NCBI GenBank assembly: GCA_030374805.1
Contig: JARGSG010000098.1
Span: 178,773-242,772, forward strand
DNA: 64,000 bases
Source of the DNA: Gracilaria gracilis
Lineage: Eukaryota > Rhodophyta > Florideophyceae > Gracilariales > Gracilariaceae
Reading direction: 5' to 3'
In this document: piece by piece, positions 1-10,689 of the stretch
Layout: the number at the start of each line of letters is the position of its first letter
Numbering within the stretch: the stretch's first letter is position 1
Made by a program: the position numbers and the translations under genes
The notes under the pieces: generated by a model
The model's input: only the letters and a program-made list of their open reading frames with translations
What the model was told of the DNA's origin: nothing
The model's database searches: none

Positions 1-496
1 GACAACGGAGATATTCCGGGCCGTAGCATCGAACTACACTCTCACAGAATCGCTTCATACATTCGGATGCGGTAGATTCGCTCATGCGCAGATACTCGTC
101 GACGCTGTCTGCAGCATTTCCATACGCTAAAAGGCGCAAAGCTACAGTAACTTTTTGCTCAGTGCTGAAGCCCACAGCGCCTGCACAATCTGTGCGTTGC
201 ATAAAGTAGTTGTCAGTATCCTGTAGCTTGCTGCATATCTTCTTGAAAACCTACTTTGAGATGCGGAAGCGTCTGCGGAAATGTCCGCTGTGGTATACAG
301 GAGAGTCGCAGAGATAGTCGCGGTATAGCTGGGCGTGTCCTTGCGACCTGTTGCGATCAACGTTGGGCGCCCGACCCAGTGAGGAACCTCCAGGCAGTTG
401 GTCTTTGTCATCCCCGCTGTCTGATGTGCTCAGAACATCTTGCAGGAGCTCCTCCAGAGCGTCATCGAGCTCATGCTCTATCATGTTATTAGACAT
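1..496 (-). pseudogene. PIF/Harbinger (HARBI1-like) transposase nuclease, N-terminal part, one in-frame stop, runs off the window
   Basis: Reading leftward from an ATG at 494-496, the protein opens with an acidic segment (ELDDALEELLQDVL). It is followed by the family signature GRAPNVDRNR..GH..LYRDYLCDSPVYH...FRRRFRIS, which is typical of PIF/Harbinger nucleases just before the helical DNA-binding part. The frame meets a TAG at 251-253 and then stays open to base 1, with family-typical pieces (QDTDNYFMQRTDC, GFSTEQKVT.ALR, YGNAADSVDEYLRM). The DDE core would lie beyond the left edge. Harbinger transposases cut and paste DNA in the nucleus and usually pair with a Myb-like partner, which I do not see here. 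A longer upstream reading to 691 exists but lacks family features, so I chose the internal ATG. A single stop in an otherwise clean frame suggests a recently inactivated copy, or a sequencing error. Family assignment rests on recalled motif similarity. Confidence 0.75.
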
Positions 497-1470
497 GATG
501 GGGGTGTAGCGACGAAAGCCGGGTTTACCGTTGGAGAGTTGCAGGTTCTGAAGCAAAGAAGTAAATGAACAAAAACGTCTTGACCATACAGTTCTTTCCA
601 CGTTGTCGATGTTTTTCTTTTTTGTTCCCGTTTTTCCATGCCCGGTGGTGGTGCTCTCACTGCACGCGTAACTTACCGCGCCATTCACCAAACGCGCAGT
701 GCGCTCAACGACGCCGCAAGTTCAAAAAGGCCGCGGCCCACTTTCTGCGTCCACGATTTACCAATTTACCAAGCTACCCTTGTAGTTACAACTTGTACAA
801 CTTTCGGTCCGAGCTGCAACCGCTTCATGCGCACCCTTGCCAGTGTCCGCAGCTATACAATGTGCTGAAGAGGGTTCACTTGAAGCAGCCCGTTTGTTGC
901 CATACAGCGTAACTTACCAATACTCTAGCCCCAAAGCTATCACTGTGTTATCTCCTCTACCCTTGGTATATATACACGCTCTCACTCTCAACCTACCATC
1001 AACGGCGCAACAATCACCCACTTTTAGTAGCAACACCGCTGAACTTCTTCTCCAATACCCCCTTCCTCGAACCAATACCAAGCGCTTGCCACCCCTCAAC
1101 ACTGCATCTGCATCTACATCGCATCTGAAATGGCTTCCCACCCCATCCTGCTCGACGCTACTTCCATGAACAGCAACAACAGCAACCACCCGCTGTTCTC
1201 CCGCCCCTACCCACTCTTCTTTTTCCCCTTGACCAGTACACCATAAAGCGCTTTGCTACACGTTCTGTAACTCCACTCACATGAGTTAGCACCTTACTTT
1301 TTCATAGAGTACAAAAGCTCCCGTTGTACTACACCTCTCACTTCCCCCGCCCTCCACGCCACTCACCACTGCTCACCACGCCATCGACAAAACTGTTTCA
1401 GAGCCAGCTCTGCTCAAACGCGCCATGCTTTTTAGCCTCATAGACACTCAACATCAATATGATATCGTAG
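497..1470. other. No convincing gene; pyrimidine-rich promoter-like stretch with a TATA box
   Basis: Several short open frames overlap here on both strands but none has recognisable content. From about 950 to 1400 the plus strand is strongly C/T-rich. A TATA-like run (GGTATATATACAC) lies at about 964-976. This could be the promoter and leader of the damaged plus-strand gene that follows. A 52-codon frame from an ATG at 1425 could be its original N-terminus in another frame. Part of 497-900 probably belongs to the Harbinger element's 5' flank, but I cannot place its end. Confidence 0.35.
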
Positions 1471-2629
1471 CCATTAACGGCGGATTCTCGTGTCTGCACT
1501 GGGGCAATTCAAGCCCTTATCCGCTTACTTGGTGGGCGAGTCAACGCCTTACAGGGCTTACCGAGCTCAAGATTGAGCCCGGATGAGCTGAGATTCAATC
1601 CTCTGGCGATATTCAATGCCCCGGAAGACTTGGAGTCCTTTGCTCACCACATTACGGCGCAATGTATGTCACAACGCCGTGCAGACCCTTCTCTTCGGCT
1701 TGTGGAGCACCTTGGAGTTCATGACGGTTCTGGTGTGAAGTTTCGTGTATTCAACCGAACCGCGGCCCCTTTCATATCGAACCCCAACATCTTTACCGAG
1801 ATCTACGAGAAGCGTGCATCAGAAGATAGGGCCACTCCTGTCGTGTATCATGAGACTGGAATCCAAATAGTGTTTGGAATCACGTTCGAAAGCGGCTTTC
1901 GCGTCAAAGTACCGGAAGTCTTCACGACGTAGAAAACCTTGGAATTGCGTGTTTCAATGACATCTTTGGGAGCCACTACGTACCATACAGTTGCTCGAAT
2001 GCAGGAGGAACACTTCAGAGAAGGTGAGCCGAAAACGAACGAATGGGTTCCCACATTGGCACTGCTGAGTGCGTCGCTTGCTATCCTTCTCGCCACACGG
2101 ATAGTATCAAGTTTCGTTTCTTCCGCGTCGTACGAGAGCGCTATGAAGATGCGACAGCTTCCGGTGCAAACGGCTATCATTGGCACAGACCACTGGATAA
2201 CGTACAATAAAAGTAAGCTCGTTCTGCATGTTTTCGGAGCCATCATTCTTGCAGCGCCTTTGGCCCTTTCGGGTGCCAGAGCGCCACATTGATCCGAAGA
2301 TATACGTAGAGATGACTGAAGGCATTACGGTATTCTATGCATCTACGCAGCAGGCGCTTTCTCAGGATTCTATGAACCCGGTTGCAGGCGGAGCCTTTAT
2401 CGTGACCTCTTGCATATCAGTCCGAGATGTCAATCCGAGCTATAAGGTACACTTTCTTCTTCTCTGTGTTTTTATCGCTTGTAGCGCCTTCGTAATTGTT
2501 GGTGTAGATGTTTTGAAAATGAACTCTATCATGCCTGGTCACTCTCAAGATCACAGCTTGAATTGGCAAAAATGGTTTGATAAGCTTTGGATGAGCTTCA
2601 AGCCCAAAAAGGGTATTCGCCAAGAGTAG
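1471..2629 (+). pseudogene. Degenerate multi-pass membrane protein, family unknown
   Basis: One frame is open from 1471 to 2292 with a single internal TAG at 1930-1932. A second frame (ATG 2228 to TAG 2629) continues the same protein style after a shift around 2260-2285. The first third looks soluble (LSPDELRFNPLAIFN, VFNRTAAPFISNPNIFTEIY). After it come three hydrophobic helices: one near 2050-2125 (PTLALLSASLAILLATRIV), one near 2218-2270 (LVLHVFGAIILAAPLALS) and one near 2450-2515 (HFLLLCVFIACSAFVIVGV), then a basic tail. I do not recognise the family. It may be a host gene or transposon cargo. An intron could explain the frame change, but no convincing splice pair spans it. The break by TAG and the lack of a good start codon favour a pseudogene. 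Confidence 0.45.
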
Positions 2630-2639
2630 ATATGTAGGA

Positions 2640-2764
2640 GTTATGTTGAAAATCGAGTGATGATATCCGGGGCACGAGACAGAAAAATTCGGGCCCGAGT
2701 CGAAGACGAGGGACCAATTTTTCTGTCGAGTGACCCGATATCATCACGTGATTTCCAACATAAC
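2640..2764. mobile_element. 125-bp foldback (MITE-like) element
   Basis: The sequence begins GTTATGTTGAAAATC and ends GATTTCCAACATAAC. The two halves are near-perfect reverse complements over about 60 bases each, including GTGATGATATC/GATATCATCAC and CAGAAAAATT/AATTTTTCTG. The only unpaired part is a short centre near 2700. It starts 11 bases after the stop codon of the preceding broken membrane gene. No target duplication is obvious. Such near-complete hairpins are typical of non-autonomous DNA elements, although a processed hairpin RNA locus is an alternative. Confidence 0.75.
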
Positions 2765-2923
2765 GGGCTTATCACTCAGCTTGGAAGGCACAGAAGGACC
2801 GAAACGCAATAGAGTGGGAGGAAAGCGCGATGTGAACTTTGTATGACAGGTCCGGCTGGTGACATCTCTTCAAAAAAATTTAATTTTTTAAAATGCCCAT
2901 AATTGCGTTTGCGTTGGGCCAAA

Positions 2924-2996
2924 CTGATATCGTACTGATTTCATGTGGTCCGAACGATATCGTACTGATATCAATGGACCGGTACGATATCAGTAC
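2924..2996. repeat. Cluster of direct and inverted GATATC-containing motifs
   Basis: The unit CTGATATCGTACTGAT at 2924-2939 is repeated directly near 2955-2970 and inverted as GGTACGATATCAGTAC near 2981-2996. GGTCC/GGACC pairs also lie between copies. It may be a degenerated foldback element or a protein-binding cluster. Confidence 0.45.
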
Positions 2997-3876
2997 TCGA
3001 CCTGGGTGATAATACTCAGTGTAATGGCTTTTGCCGTATAAAATTAGGCATTTTTTGCTGGTGCGTCGCTAAAATGGAAGAACGGAAATCGAATTTTGAG
3101 CTTTCAATGGACCATTCGGTTGGTTTAAAAAACGCGCACAAAGGAAAGTACATAACTTACTGTTTACAACTTCAATTATAAAAGATAAAAGTCTTATAAT
3201 TTATGCCCCACGGGGCATATAACGCTCAAATCCTCTATGGCAAATAAGATTACGGTCGTACCCATAGAATCATGCTGCAATATAGATTTATGATCCAAAA
3301 GAGTCTTAATTTTACACTCGAGTACCCTTGTTACATTTGTATTTGCATATTTGTTACTTGACTTGTATTATGTACAACGTTAGTTTGACGTAACGTAATG
3401 CATTCTCGATGGGAGCACTTGCCTATCTTGCGGCGGACTGATTAATCAGGTAACAAACCATATGTCACAAAACCCCTTACCACAGAAGGCGCGCACTAGC
3501 TTTACATCCGACTCTCCAATCTACACAAGTCTCCGTATCAACGCCGTCCTCTAGCGTGTACAACATAACAGGCTTGTTGTACGAGCGAGCTCGAGATTTT
3601 TATTGCGCCGCAGTATAGTGTCAGCATACAAAAGAGTTGATTCCATATAACACCTCCAGCACTGAGACCTGGGCTCTGTGAAAGAACAGAGACGGTTTCG
3701 GCTAGCACTGGAGCTTCATGGCCGCTCCTCAGACAGCTCAGCTAGCTTAGCATTACAACATCCAGCACTGTGCCCGCAGAAGCTTGTGTGAAAAGATGGG
3801 TTCCACTCGTGACGAACGTTTCATCCTGCTGACCCGCGCTACACAACTGTCTTGAGCCACTCCGTATCTATCGCTA
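2997..3876. other. A/T-rich intergenic stretch without a gene; two hairpins
   Basis: No open frame of note. A clean inverted repeat, TATGCCCC-AC-GGGGCATA, lies at about 3202-3219. A larger imperfect hairpin spans about 3654-3713: outer arms CTCCAG/CTGGAG, inner arms CTCTGT/ACAGAG. A weakly similar stretch containing CCAGCACTG follows near 3762-3772. The larger hairpin could belong to a small RNA, but nothing identifies a class. Confidence 0.35.
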
Positions 3877-6043
3877 CACCCAGTGACCGTAAATAAAGTG
3901 GGTTCAACAATAGTGTGGGTACCTTAATGAAGAGGGCCCAAACTATTTGAAGTACTTCAATATGAGGCAGACAAAGATATAGTGTGGCCCACATTATAAT
4001 TGCCTCAACTGCAATTAATGTAGCCGTTCAAAAGGCTTCTTTCCGCGCCAAAACGTAACAGTAAGAACATAAACGACTCGACAACAGCAGTGGTTCCCGT
4101 TCGACAATGAACATCTTGTTTACTTAGATCAATCGCCACCATTCCAATGGTTGTTCCAACTTCGGGGTCTCCAATTATTGCGGCCTTTCAAAGGGTTCAG
4201 CAAGCGTCCTCCATAGCACAGCAAACCACAACAACCCCAGACACACCCCAACCTCCAGTGCCAAGCAGTAACCCCACCAACCAGCCTTCCCAGCCAGATT
4301 CTGCAAACAAACATAACCTCCATAATGTCCTTACAATCAAAGACAGGCTGAAAATCGTCAAATGGATGGTATCTACGAGCTTATCCACTGGCCCAAAAAA
4401 CATTCCGTCGAAGGCAGTAAAACAGTTCTCTACACTGTTTCGTGGCAATATGAAAGCCAATCTCCAAAAACCCAGCCGTCTTTGGAAAACAAAATCAAAA
4501 TACATCGACGAAGACGGAAACATTTGCACGAATGTGTGCACCACAATCACGAAAAACATTTACTTGTGAGTAAAGCGCGTCAATCTCAAAGCCTTGTCTG
4601 GAAGAGGGAGGAAGATAAAGCCATGGGTGCTTGCACTGCAAACGGATATGTTACTTGAGTTTGACCGCCTCCGCAAACTTGGCGTTAAGTTCAACTGGAA
4701 AACCCTTCATGCTCTTGCCAACCACATGATTGATAACTCCACAAGTGAGGAATATCATTCTCATCTTATCGATGACCATTCGAAAAAGAACATCAAGCAG
4801 ATGATAACGAGAAGATGGATCCAACATTTCACAGATAGATTTCGAATCGTCAGCAGATCGCACACGGGAAAACACATTCTTTCCCCAGCGAAAGAGGAAC
4901 AGATTCACAGAGAGGTTGCTTATCATTCGGAGCAGCTAAAGAGGGCATTTGTTTCAAATGAATTGGAGGAAGATAATGTCGAGAACGCGAACGAAACTCA
5001 TTTTGTTATCAATGTTGATAACGGAAAAACGTTGGGGTTTTGTGGAGATACTGAAGTAAAGTACGTAGATGTGGTTTCTGGTGGTGAAGGGATGACAATG
5101 GTTGTTCGGGTTAGCGGTGGACGAGATGCGCGAATCCAGCCTACTTTCATGGTCTTTCAAAACAAAAGACGGAGCTATCCAATAAGAGGGGTACCGGATG
5201 ACATCCCTAACGTTTCCTACCGTTCGGGTCCAAAAGGCTGGATGGACACCACCGTTATGCCTGAATGGCTTTCTGAAAAAAAGGTCATTTGCAAGCTTCC
5301 TAATTATCGAGAGAGGGTTTTGTATATGAACAATTGCAGTGGCCAGAACATGACAACGGAGTTCGCTAAAGCGGCGAGTAATATCAAAACGAAGATTCGG
5401 TATTTCCCGAAGAATGCCACGCACTTGATACAACGGGCAGATTCGTTTATTATCCAGAAGATAAAGCAGGTATGGAGTAGGCGATGGGAATCGTACAAGA
5501 TGGACATGATCGCGAAGTCTAATTGGTCTTCCTCGGGAAAGATAAAGAATCCCGGTAAGCATTACTTCCTGAATTTGGCAAGGCTGCCGTAAACGATGTT
5601 AATGCGCAACGAGATGTGAACGGGTTGACGTTTGCTCGTAAAGCTATGATACGAACCGGTTTAGCTCTTAACGTGAATGGATTATGGGAGGAAAAGCAGC
5701 TCTTCCCAAGGCTGCAAAGCATTATTGCCAAGCATCGTAATCACTTCAACGGCGAAGAGGTGGGCTCTTCAGGAGTTTTTGGTGCAGGTGGGAGCAGCAC
5801 AGAGACTCCAGAGGTTGACACAGTCGAAGGGGTGAGCGCTGGGGCTCCTATAGTGCCACAGTAAAGGCCTTGACAGCCCACATTATTTATGCATGTTTTC
5901 TTTAATGTAGGCCACATTAATTTGGCTCGTACCTTATATAAGGTGATACCTTGGAAAGTGTGGGCCACACTTTAATGGGTTTTTACCACGCTCCGAAAGA
6001 GAGCAGATATAGTGTGGCCTACTTTAATTACGGTCACTGGATG
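3877..6043 (+). mobile_element. pogo/Tc1-type DNA transposon with TA target duplication
   Basis: The left end reads CACCCAGTGACCGTAAATAAAGT and the right end is its inverted counterpart (ACTTTAATTACGGTCACTGGATG), with two or three mismatches over about 25 bases. Each end is bordered by TA (3875-3876 and 6044-6045), the target duplication of the Tc1/mariner/pogo superfamily. Sub-terminal copies of a GTGTGGCC(C/T)AC(A/T)TTA motif sit near 3983, 5905, 5960 and 6012. At 2167 bp with one transposase gene the element has the normal size of an autonomous copy. The gene is broken, so this copy cannot move on its own. Confidence 0.8.
4147..5864 (+). pseudogene. pogo-type DDE transposase, inactivated
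   Basis: From ATG 4147 the N-terminal part is Pro/Gln/Thr-rich. A helix-turn-helix region follows (LTIKDRLKIVKWM, NIPSKAVKQF, LFRGNMKANLQK). The DDE_1-like catalytic core includes VVSGGEGMTMVVRVSGG, GPKGWMD, NCSGQ and NATHLIQRADSFIIQKIK. The frame is interrupted by TGA at 4567-4569. A one-base shift near 5575-5590 moves the C-terminus (KAAVNDVNAQRDVNGLTFARKA) to another frame, which ends at 5864. Two positions where relatives carry catalytic aspartate read as asparagine: NANETHF (normally NxDETHF) and MNNCSGQ (normally xDNCSGH). The third acidic position, in RADSF, is present. So the enzyme is doubly dead, by broken frame and by lost catalytic residues. Comparison with relatives is from memory. 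Confidence 0.8.
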
Positions 6044-6050
6044 TAGCTAG

Positions 6051-6296
6051 CCCCATGACAGGAAGGTGACGAAAATTGTCACCTTTTGAACCAAGGTGCA
6101 ATTTGGTGCAGAAGTCGCATTTCACCTTAAAAAGGTGACATTGCACCTTAACAAGGTGACAGTGCACCTTGTCAAGGTGACATTCACCTCGTCTGGGTGC
6201 AATGATCACCATTCAGATGTGACATTGCGCCGACGTCACCTTGGCCTGCGCCTTCATCACCTTGCCCTATTCCATCGTCACCTTGTTCTGCGGCTT
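6051..6296 (+). repeat. Left 246-bp terminal inverted repeat with 21-bp palindromic array
   Basis: After the CCCCATGACAGG tip come at least fifteen AAGGTG/CACCTT half-sites. The middle part is a tandem array of 21-bp units, each CACCTT-NNN-AAGGTG followed by ACATTG or ACAGTG. Three good copies start near 6124, and a fourth is degraded. The homology with the right end stops at TTCTGCGGCTT. Confidence 0.85.
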
Positions 6297-6383
6297 TGTC
6301 CGCGTTTTGTCAAGGCACCTTTTCGGCTCCCACATTGCCTGCTAGCTCCAACAACACCCGAAAGACTCGTTGACTGTTGCACT

Positions 6384-9300
6384 ATGCCTTGCATCAATGA
6401 TGTTTCAAAGACACAACGTAATGACGGTGTCCCTCAGAACCGAAACGCCGAAAACGTCATCGTTTCTACTGATCCACAAGCAACTGATTTGAACTACAGC
6501 ATTGTTCACACTGCATTAAGCCTGGAACATTATACAATCCATTCCGACAGCAGTAACGGGTTGGAAAAATGTGAAATTGTAACAGATTATACACCGCCAC
6601 TTGACAAACAACTGAATACGCAAGATTCCAACCAACAAGCACCAACAAATGAAACTCTAACACTATATCAGTTTACAGCTGAAAACAACCAACCACAATG
6701 CCCCCTGATCAGTGTCCAAGACACGATCGAATCACAAAACGCATTTGAATCGCAACGCATTATTGCAGAAGATGCATGGTCCTCCCTTTTCTTTGATGGT
6801 GTCGACGGGGTTATGGACAGTACTGGTAGCACTGCTGATGCAGATGCATTACAAACGAATGAAGCGCTGAACGGCGAAGCAAATCGCGAGCGCTTGGAAC
6901 AATTTGTAACTGGTCGAATAAATGGCTGGAAGTACTCCTCACCGTTTATTCCCGTTACGATAGACATTGACAACACCGACAAAGAGCTTTCGAGGAGGTT
7001 TATCGTGAAAGGAAACGCAATTCTGGAGTCCGTCACGAAGGAAGTTCAAGCTTCAATTCAAAAGCCATTTACGACCACCGGAAGTAATTTGACTAGACTA
7101 CAAGCGATGAATGTTTTTCTCCCAGAGTACTTGCTTGGGAAGCTGGTGTGCCATATTAACCGAGTGCTACTTAATCGCAAGCTGAAGGCAACTACCGTTG
7201 TTGAGTTTAAGGGAATAATCGTATTACATGTATTGGCAGCTTCGTACAACAGTTCTGTTTCGGTTATCGCTGCTACGAGCAATTCGGAATTCTTCTACTC
7301 TATAGGAATACCTCCGAAGAGATATTCAGATATATTGTCATCACTGTGCTGTACAAAGCATCGCTGCGAGCCGACGGAATGCTATGGAACTGGTTGGAGT
7401 AACATTCCTCAACGGGCAAACGCTCTCATAACAGAACTTGAGCACGAACTCGCGGCTGTGAATCGGGATCTTCTTTACGTTCCGGGATCAACAATATTTA
7501 GTTTAGATGACGACCACCAGTGCCTCCGATCCAGAACCTTTACACAACTGACGTCTCTGAGTCGGGTCAATAATCCGAAGAAAGCGCTTGTCCCAGTGAA
7601 TAATGCAATTTGTTCTGCTCTTCACCCCGTATTTTTGGCAAGCCACTATTCCAGGCCTCAAGAGAAGTTGTTACATGTGTGGCAAAGACTTGGGCAGCTC
7701 TTGCAAGGGGTTCCGACAAGTGGTCCTATAAAGCCAATGGTGGATGCTGTTTTTGCTGCCGACCGCGGCTATAATGACAAAACTGTGGTTGACTTCGTGA
7801 ACGATGTTCTCGGTGCAACCAGCATCGGGACCCACAAAAGAAGTCTGGATTTCCCGTTTGTGTGGGGTAATGGACCAATTCGGAAGCGTCACAAAGGAAT
7901 GGAAGTATCCGAGAAGGGGTGCCGTGCTGTGTATAGCGCTATTCGTAATCCGAGCACAACGGCAGGAAGACCAATTGAGAGTGTTGTATAACGTGAGAGT
8001 CACAGTGGCCGAATTGCGGCTGCATATCATAATAACAAAGAGCTCTTTCATTCTTCGAAGTACACACTCGTTCCCAAAATAGGATTTCCCAAGTCTCTCT
8101 ATGCTAAATCAATAATGGAACACCATATCGTCTACGACACGGGTATTAACTCCCAAATACAACCGAGAAACAATGCAGACTGCGCTGTACGTTCTGTCTG
8201 TCGCCTTAAGCTGCAACAAATTCTCATGAATATCAAAGAAGTAACTGTGTTGCAGGCAGTGGATCCAGGATGGTTCTTAGCTAGGGCGTTTCATTTCACG
8301 TCTCGGACAACGCAATCGTTTTTCAGAGCGTTAACAATCGACTTTGAGAATGCTGCAGAAGCCTGCGCGTCATTGCTTGCAGGTCAAAATGACACTCAAT
8401 GCTCGGTGGAGTTCTCTAACGATCAAGATGTTCTACGTAGCGACATTTCAGCTCGTTTGGGACATCTTTGCGACCTGACAGGTATGAAAAGGGGCATGCT
8501 GCCAACGGCAGAGAGCGAACAGGAAGCGTCAAATCATATCATAACCGCAACGTCTGAGTGGCTAATTGGTCGTAGAAAAGAGCAGCTCATTGCGCTTATG
8601 GCTTCTGTTGGGCACAGGGTTCCACGTTCTTTAAGCAAAGCATCTATAATTGAACGCGTATTAAAACTTCGCGACGACGTGGAGCATGAAAGGGTGTCTT
8701 TGTCTATCCAAAATGTGCCACAGTCGGACCAGCAGAGAAGAGAACTTTTGTAAAAGCGGCTAGTGTCACGTCTCTACAAACATTCTTTAGAGGCCTGGGT
8801 GATGAAACCTCTTGTATCGACAAGTGGAATGAAAGAAGGAACTCGCAATGAATCTCAAGTATTGAAAGCACTGCCTGGTTTCTTCGGGAACCAAGGTATG
8901 GTTGTCGCAGATGCCAGCTCACCTCTTTCGGCATGGAAGAACAAGAATATGACAGCTCGCCACATAAAGACTATTGGACTTGTCTCTTCTGCAACGGTTC
9001 ATCGTATGGCAGATAGCTCGGATGGCATAATTGTTTTGGTCGACGAAAAGGAAGCAGTTTGCGTCGCCGCGATCGAAATCAAGACGGTTTCATCTCTTCG
9101 AACCATTCAGGAGGCACAAAACGTGGCCAGACAGTTTTCGAAACTGGTCATGGTTAATGGTATAAAAAACAAGGCAAGCGCAGGGGAGTTTTATCGCGCC
9201 ATTGTACCAACCGTTGAGTATCGTATGCAGTGCTTGCATCATGCTGTTTGTTTTGACTGCAAGTACGTACTGTTTGCTGTTTCTAAGGGAAGTAATACTG

Positions 9301-10278
9301 GTGTCGGAGACATAATGTATGTGGCTCTTTTGGGTTTTACGGAAGCAATTAAGACTGACTACAAGTACTGTATCACAGGAATACGGCGTTGCGCGTTCCT
9401 GTGGGTTGGGCAAGAAGCAGAGAGAATTCCCAAAGCATATGATGAGTTGCTGAAGGACTCGCATGCTTCGGATTTATTTTCATACGCTTCATTCTACAAT
9501 ATCAGCAAAGCCTACACTGAACTTGTTAACCGAAATGGACCGTTACCACCTGCACGTATGATACGGCCATCATTGTTTGTTTACTGGAATGCATTGAAAG
9601 GGGGCGTGGATGAGTTTTCGAGAGCGATGCAATCTCTCTGCTACACGAATTCTTCTGAGAACCCAGTCGTGAGTGTTCTCGGTAGACTTATTTGCGCGCA
9701 AATCAATAATGCAGCAATAGTGCACCGCCTCTCACTCGCAAAGCGCCAACGTGTTCCCCGACCAACCAAACTCCGAGACATATCAGAAGGGTTACAAGGC
9801 TCTCCGCCATTCGGTATCAAGGCAATCAACATTTGGAGACTTTGCAAGACACTTGGCCAAAGAGTACAAAACTTGTTATGGGACTCGTCGACATAACTCT
9901 ACATCTGCCAGCACCAATCAATCAAATAATGAAGCACGTGATAACGATAGATTCGTCTTGGCCTCCCTTTTCAAGCGACATGCGGCGGAACAATAAAACA
10001 GACCAGCAGAGAGAAAAAGGCGGCTTTCAGATCTGTCGGCACACAGGAAAGTGAAAAGCAAACCCTCATATTGTTCTCTGTGTTCCTATGGCCATGTCAT
10101 TCAGAAGAATAGTAAGAAAGCACGTAAGAAAGGTGGAGGCCGAGAAAATGTTTGGTGTCTCATATGCCGACAACCGATTTGTTCCAAGTGTTGAGATACA
10201 TGGCACAGCGCACATACACTGAAAAGAGCTGAAATACCACAAGAAGCTTTAGGAGAGCTAAGAGAAAAGCTGAAGTGA
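6384..10278 (+). pseudogene. piggyBac-like DDD transposase with inserted PD-(D/E)XK nuclease domain and C-terminal zinc finger
   Basis: I place the start at ATG 6384. An open frame also reaches back into the terminal repeat to 6096. The frame is continuous to about 9760 apart from TAA at 7989 and 8751. It then shifts by one base between about 9750 and 9830 and runs to 10278, with TAA at 9994 and TGA at 10192. Order of parts: a variable N-terminus; a piggyBac-like helical segment (VEFKGIIVLHVLAASYN); first Asp in SLDDDH (7506-7514); second Asp in AADRGYNDKTVVDF..IGTHKR (7761); a SAP-like stretch (8560-8680); a PD-(D/E)XK core (Glu 8850, Asp 9021, EIK 9075-9083); KGGVD with the third Asp at 9609; and a C-terminal finger CSLC..WCLICRQPICSKC..WH (10072-10206). 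In ordinary piggyBac enzymes the second and third Asp are about 100 residues apart; here the gap is about 616 codons. Intact, it would be about 1300 residues. The family call is inferred from motifs and element ends. Confidence 0.65.
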
Positions 10279-10689
10279 AAAGATGCAAAAAGTATAATAA
10301 AGGTATCTCGTGAATTGTGCTGTATGCTTCGTACACCTTGAACTCAGAACTTGCGGACTTGAAAAGAAAACAACACGACAGAGAAGAAATGTAATATTTA
10401 GGCGCAGAAGTAAAAGGGACAGATGCTGAGAGCAAGATGAAGAGTCGGAAACCTGGAACGAATGTGTTCCGTGATTGAAGTTTTCTTTTGTCTGCTTATG
10501 TACGCGTTACATCTTGGATATGGCTTTCGCAGGTCCTACTCTTTCTGGCGTTTTTCTGGTTCCTTCAATTGCTGGCAGAGGAAGTTCGGACAGCAAGGGT
10601 AGAGCAAGATCATGATTCTATTGGTGAAGCTGGGCAGATGCAGACCATTGTTTGGCACTCGCACTCGTGTGGCACTCAGCCAGGGCATG
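10279..10689. other. 3' non-coding part of the piggyBac-like element
   Basis: No supported gene. AATAAA at 10296-10301, 17 bases after the transposase stop, is a plausible polyadenylation signal. The first half is purine-rich on the plus strand. Confidence 0.4.

Noticed and set aside
3654-3713. tRNA or snoRNA gene
   Set aside because: The hairpin does not fit a tRNA cloverleaf and shows no C/D or H/ACA boxes that I can place.
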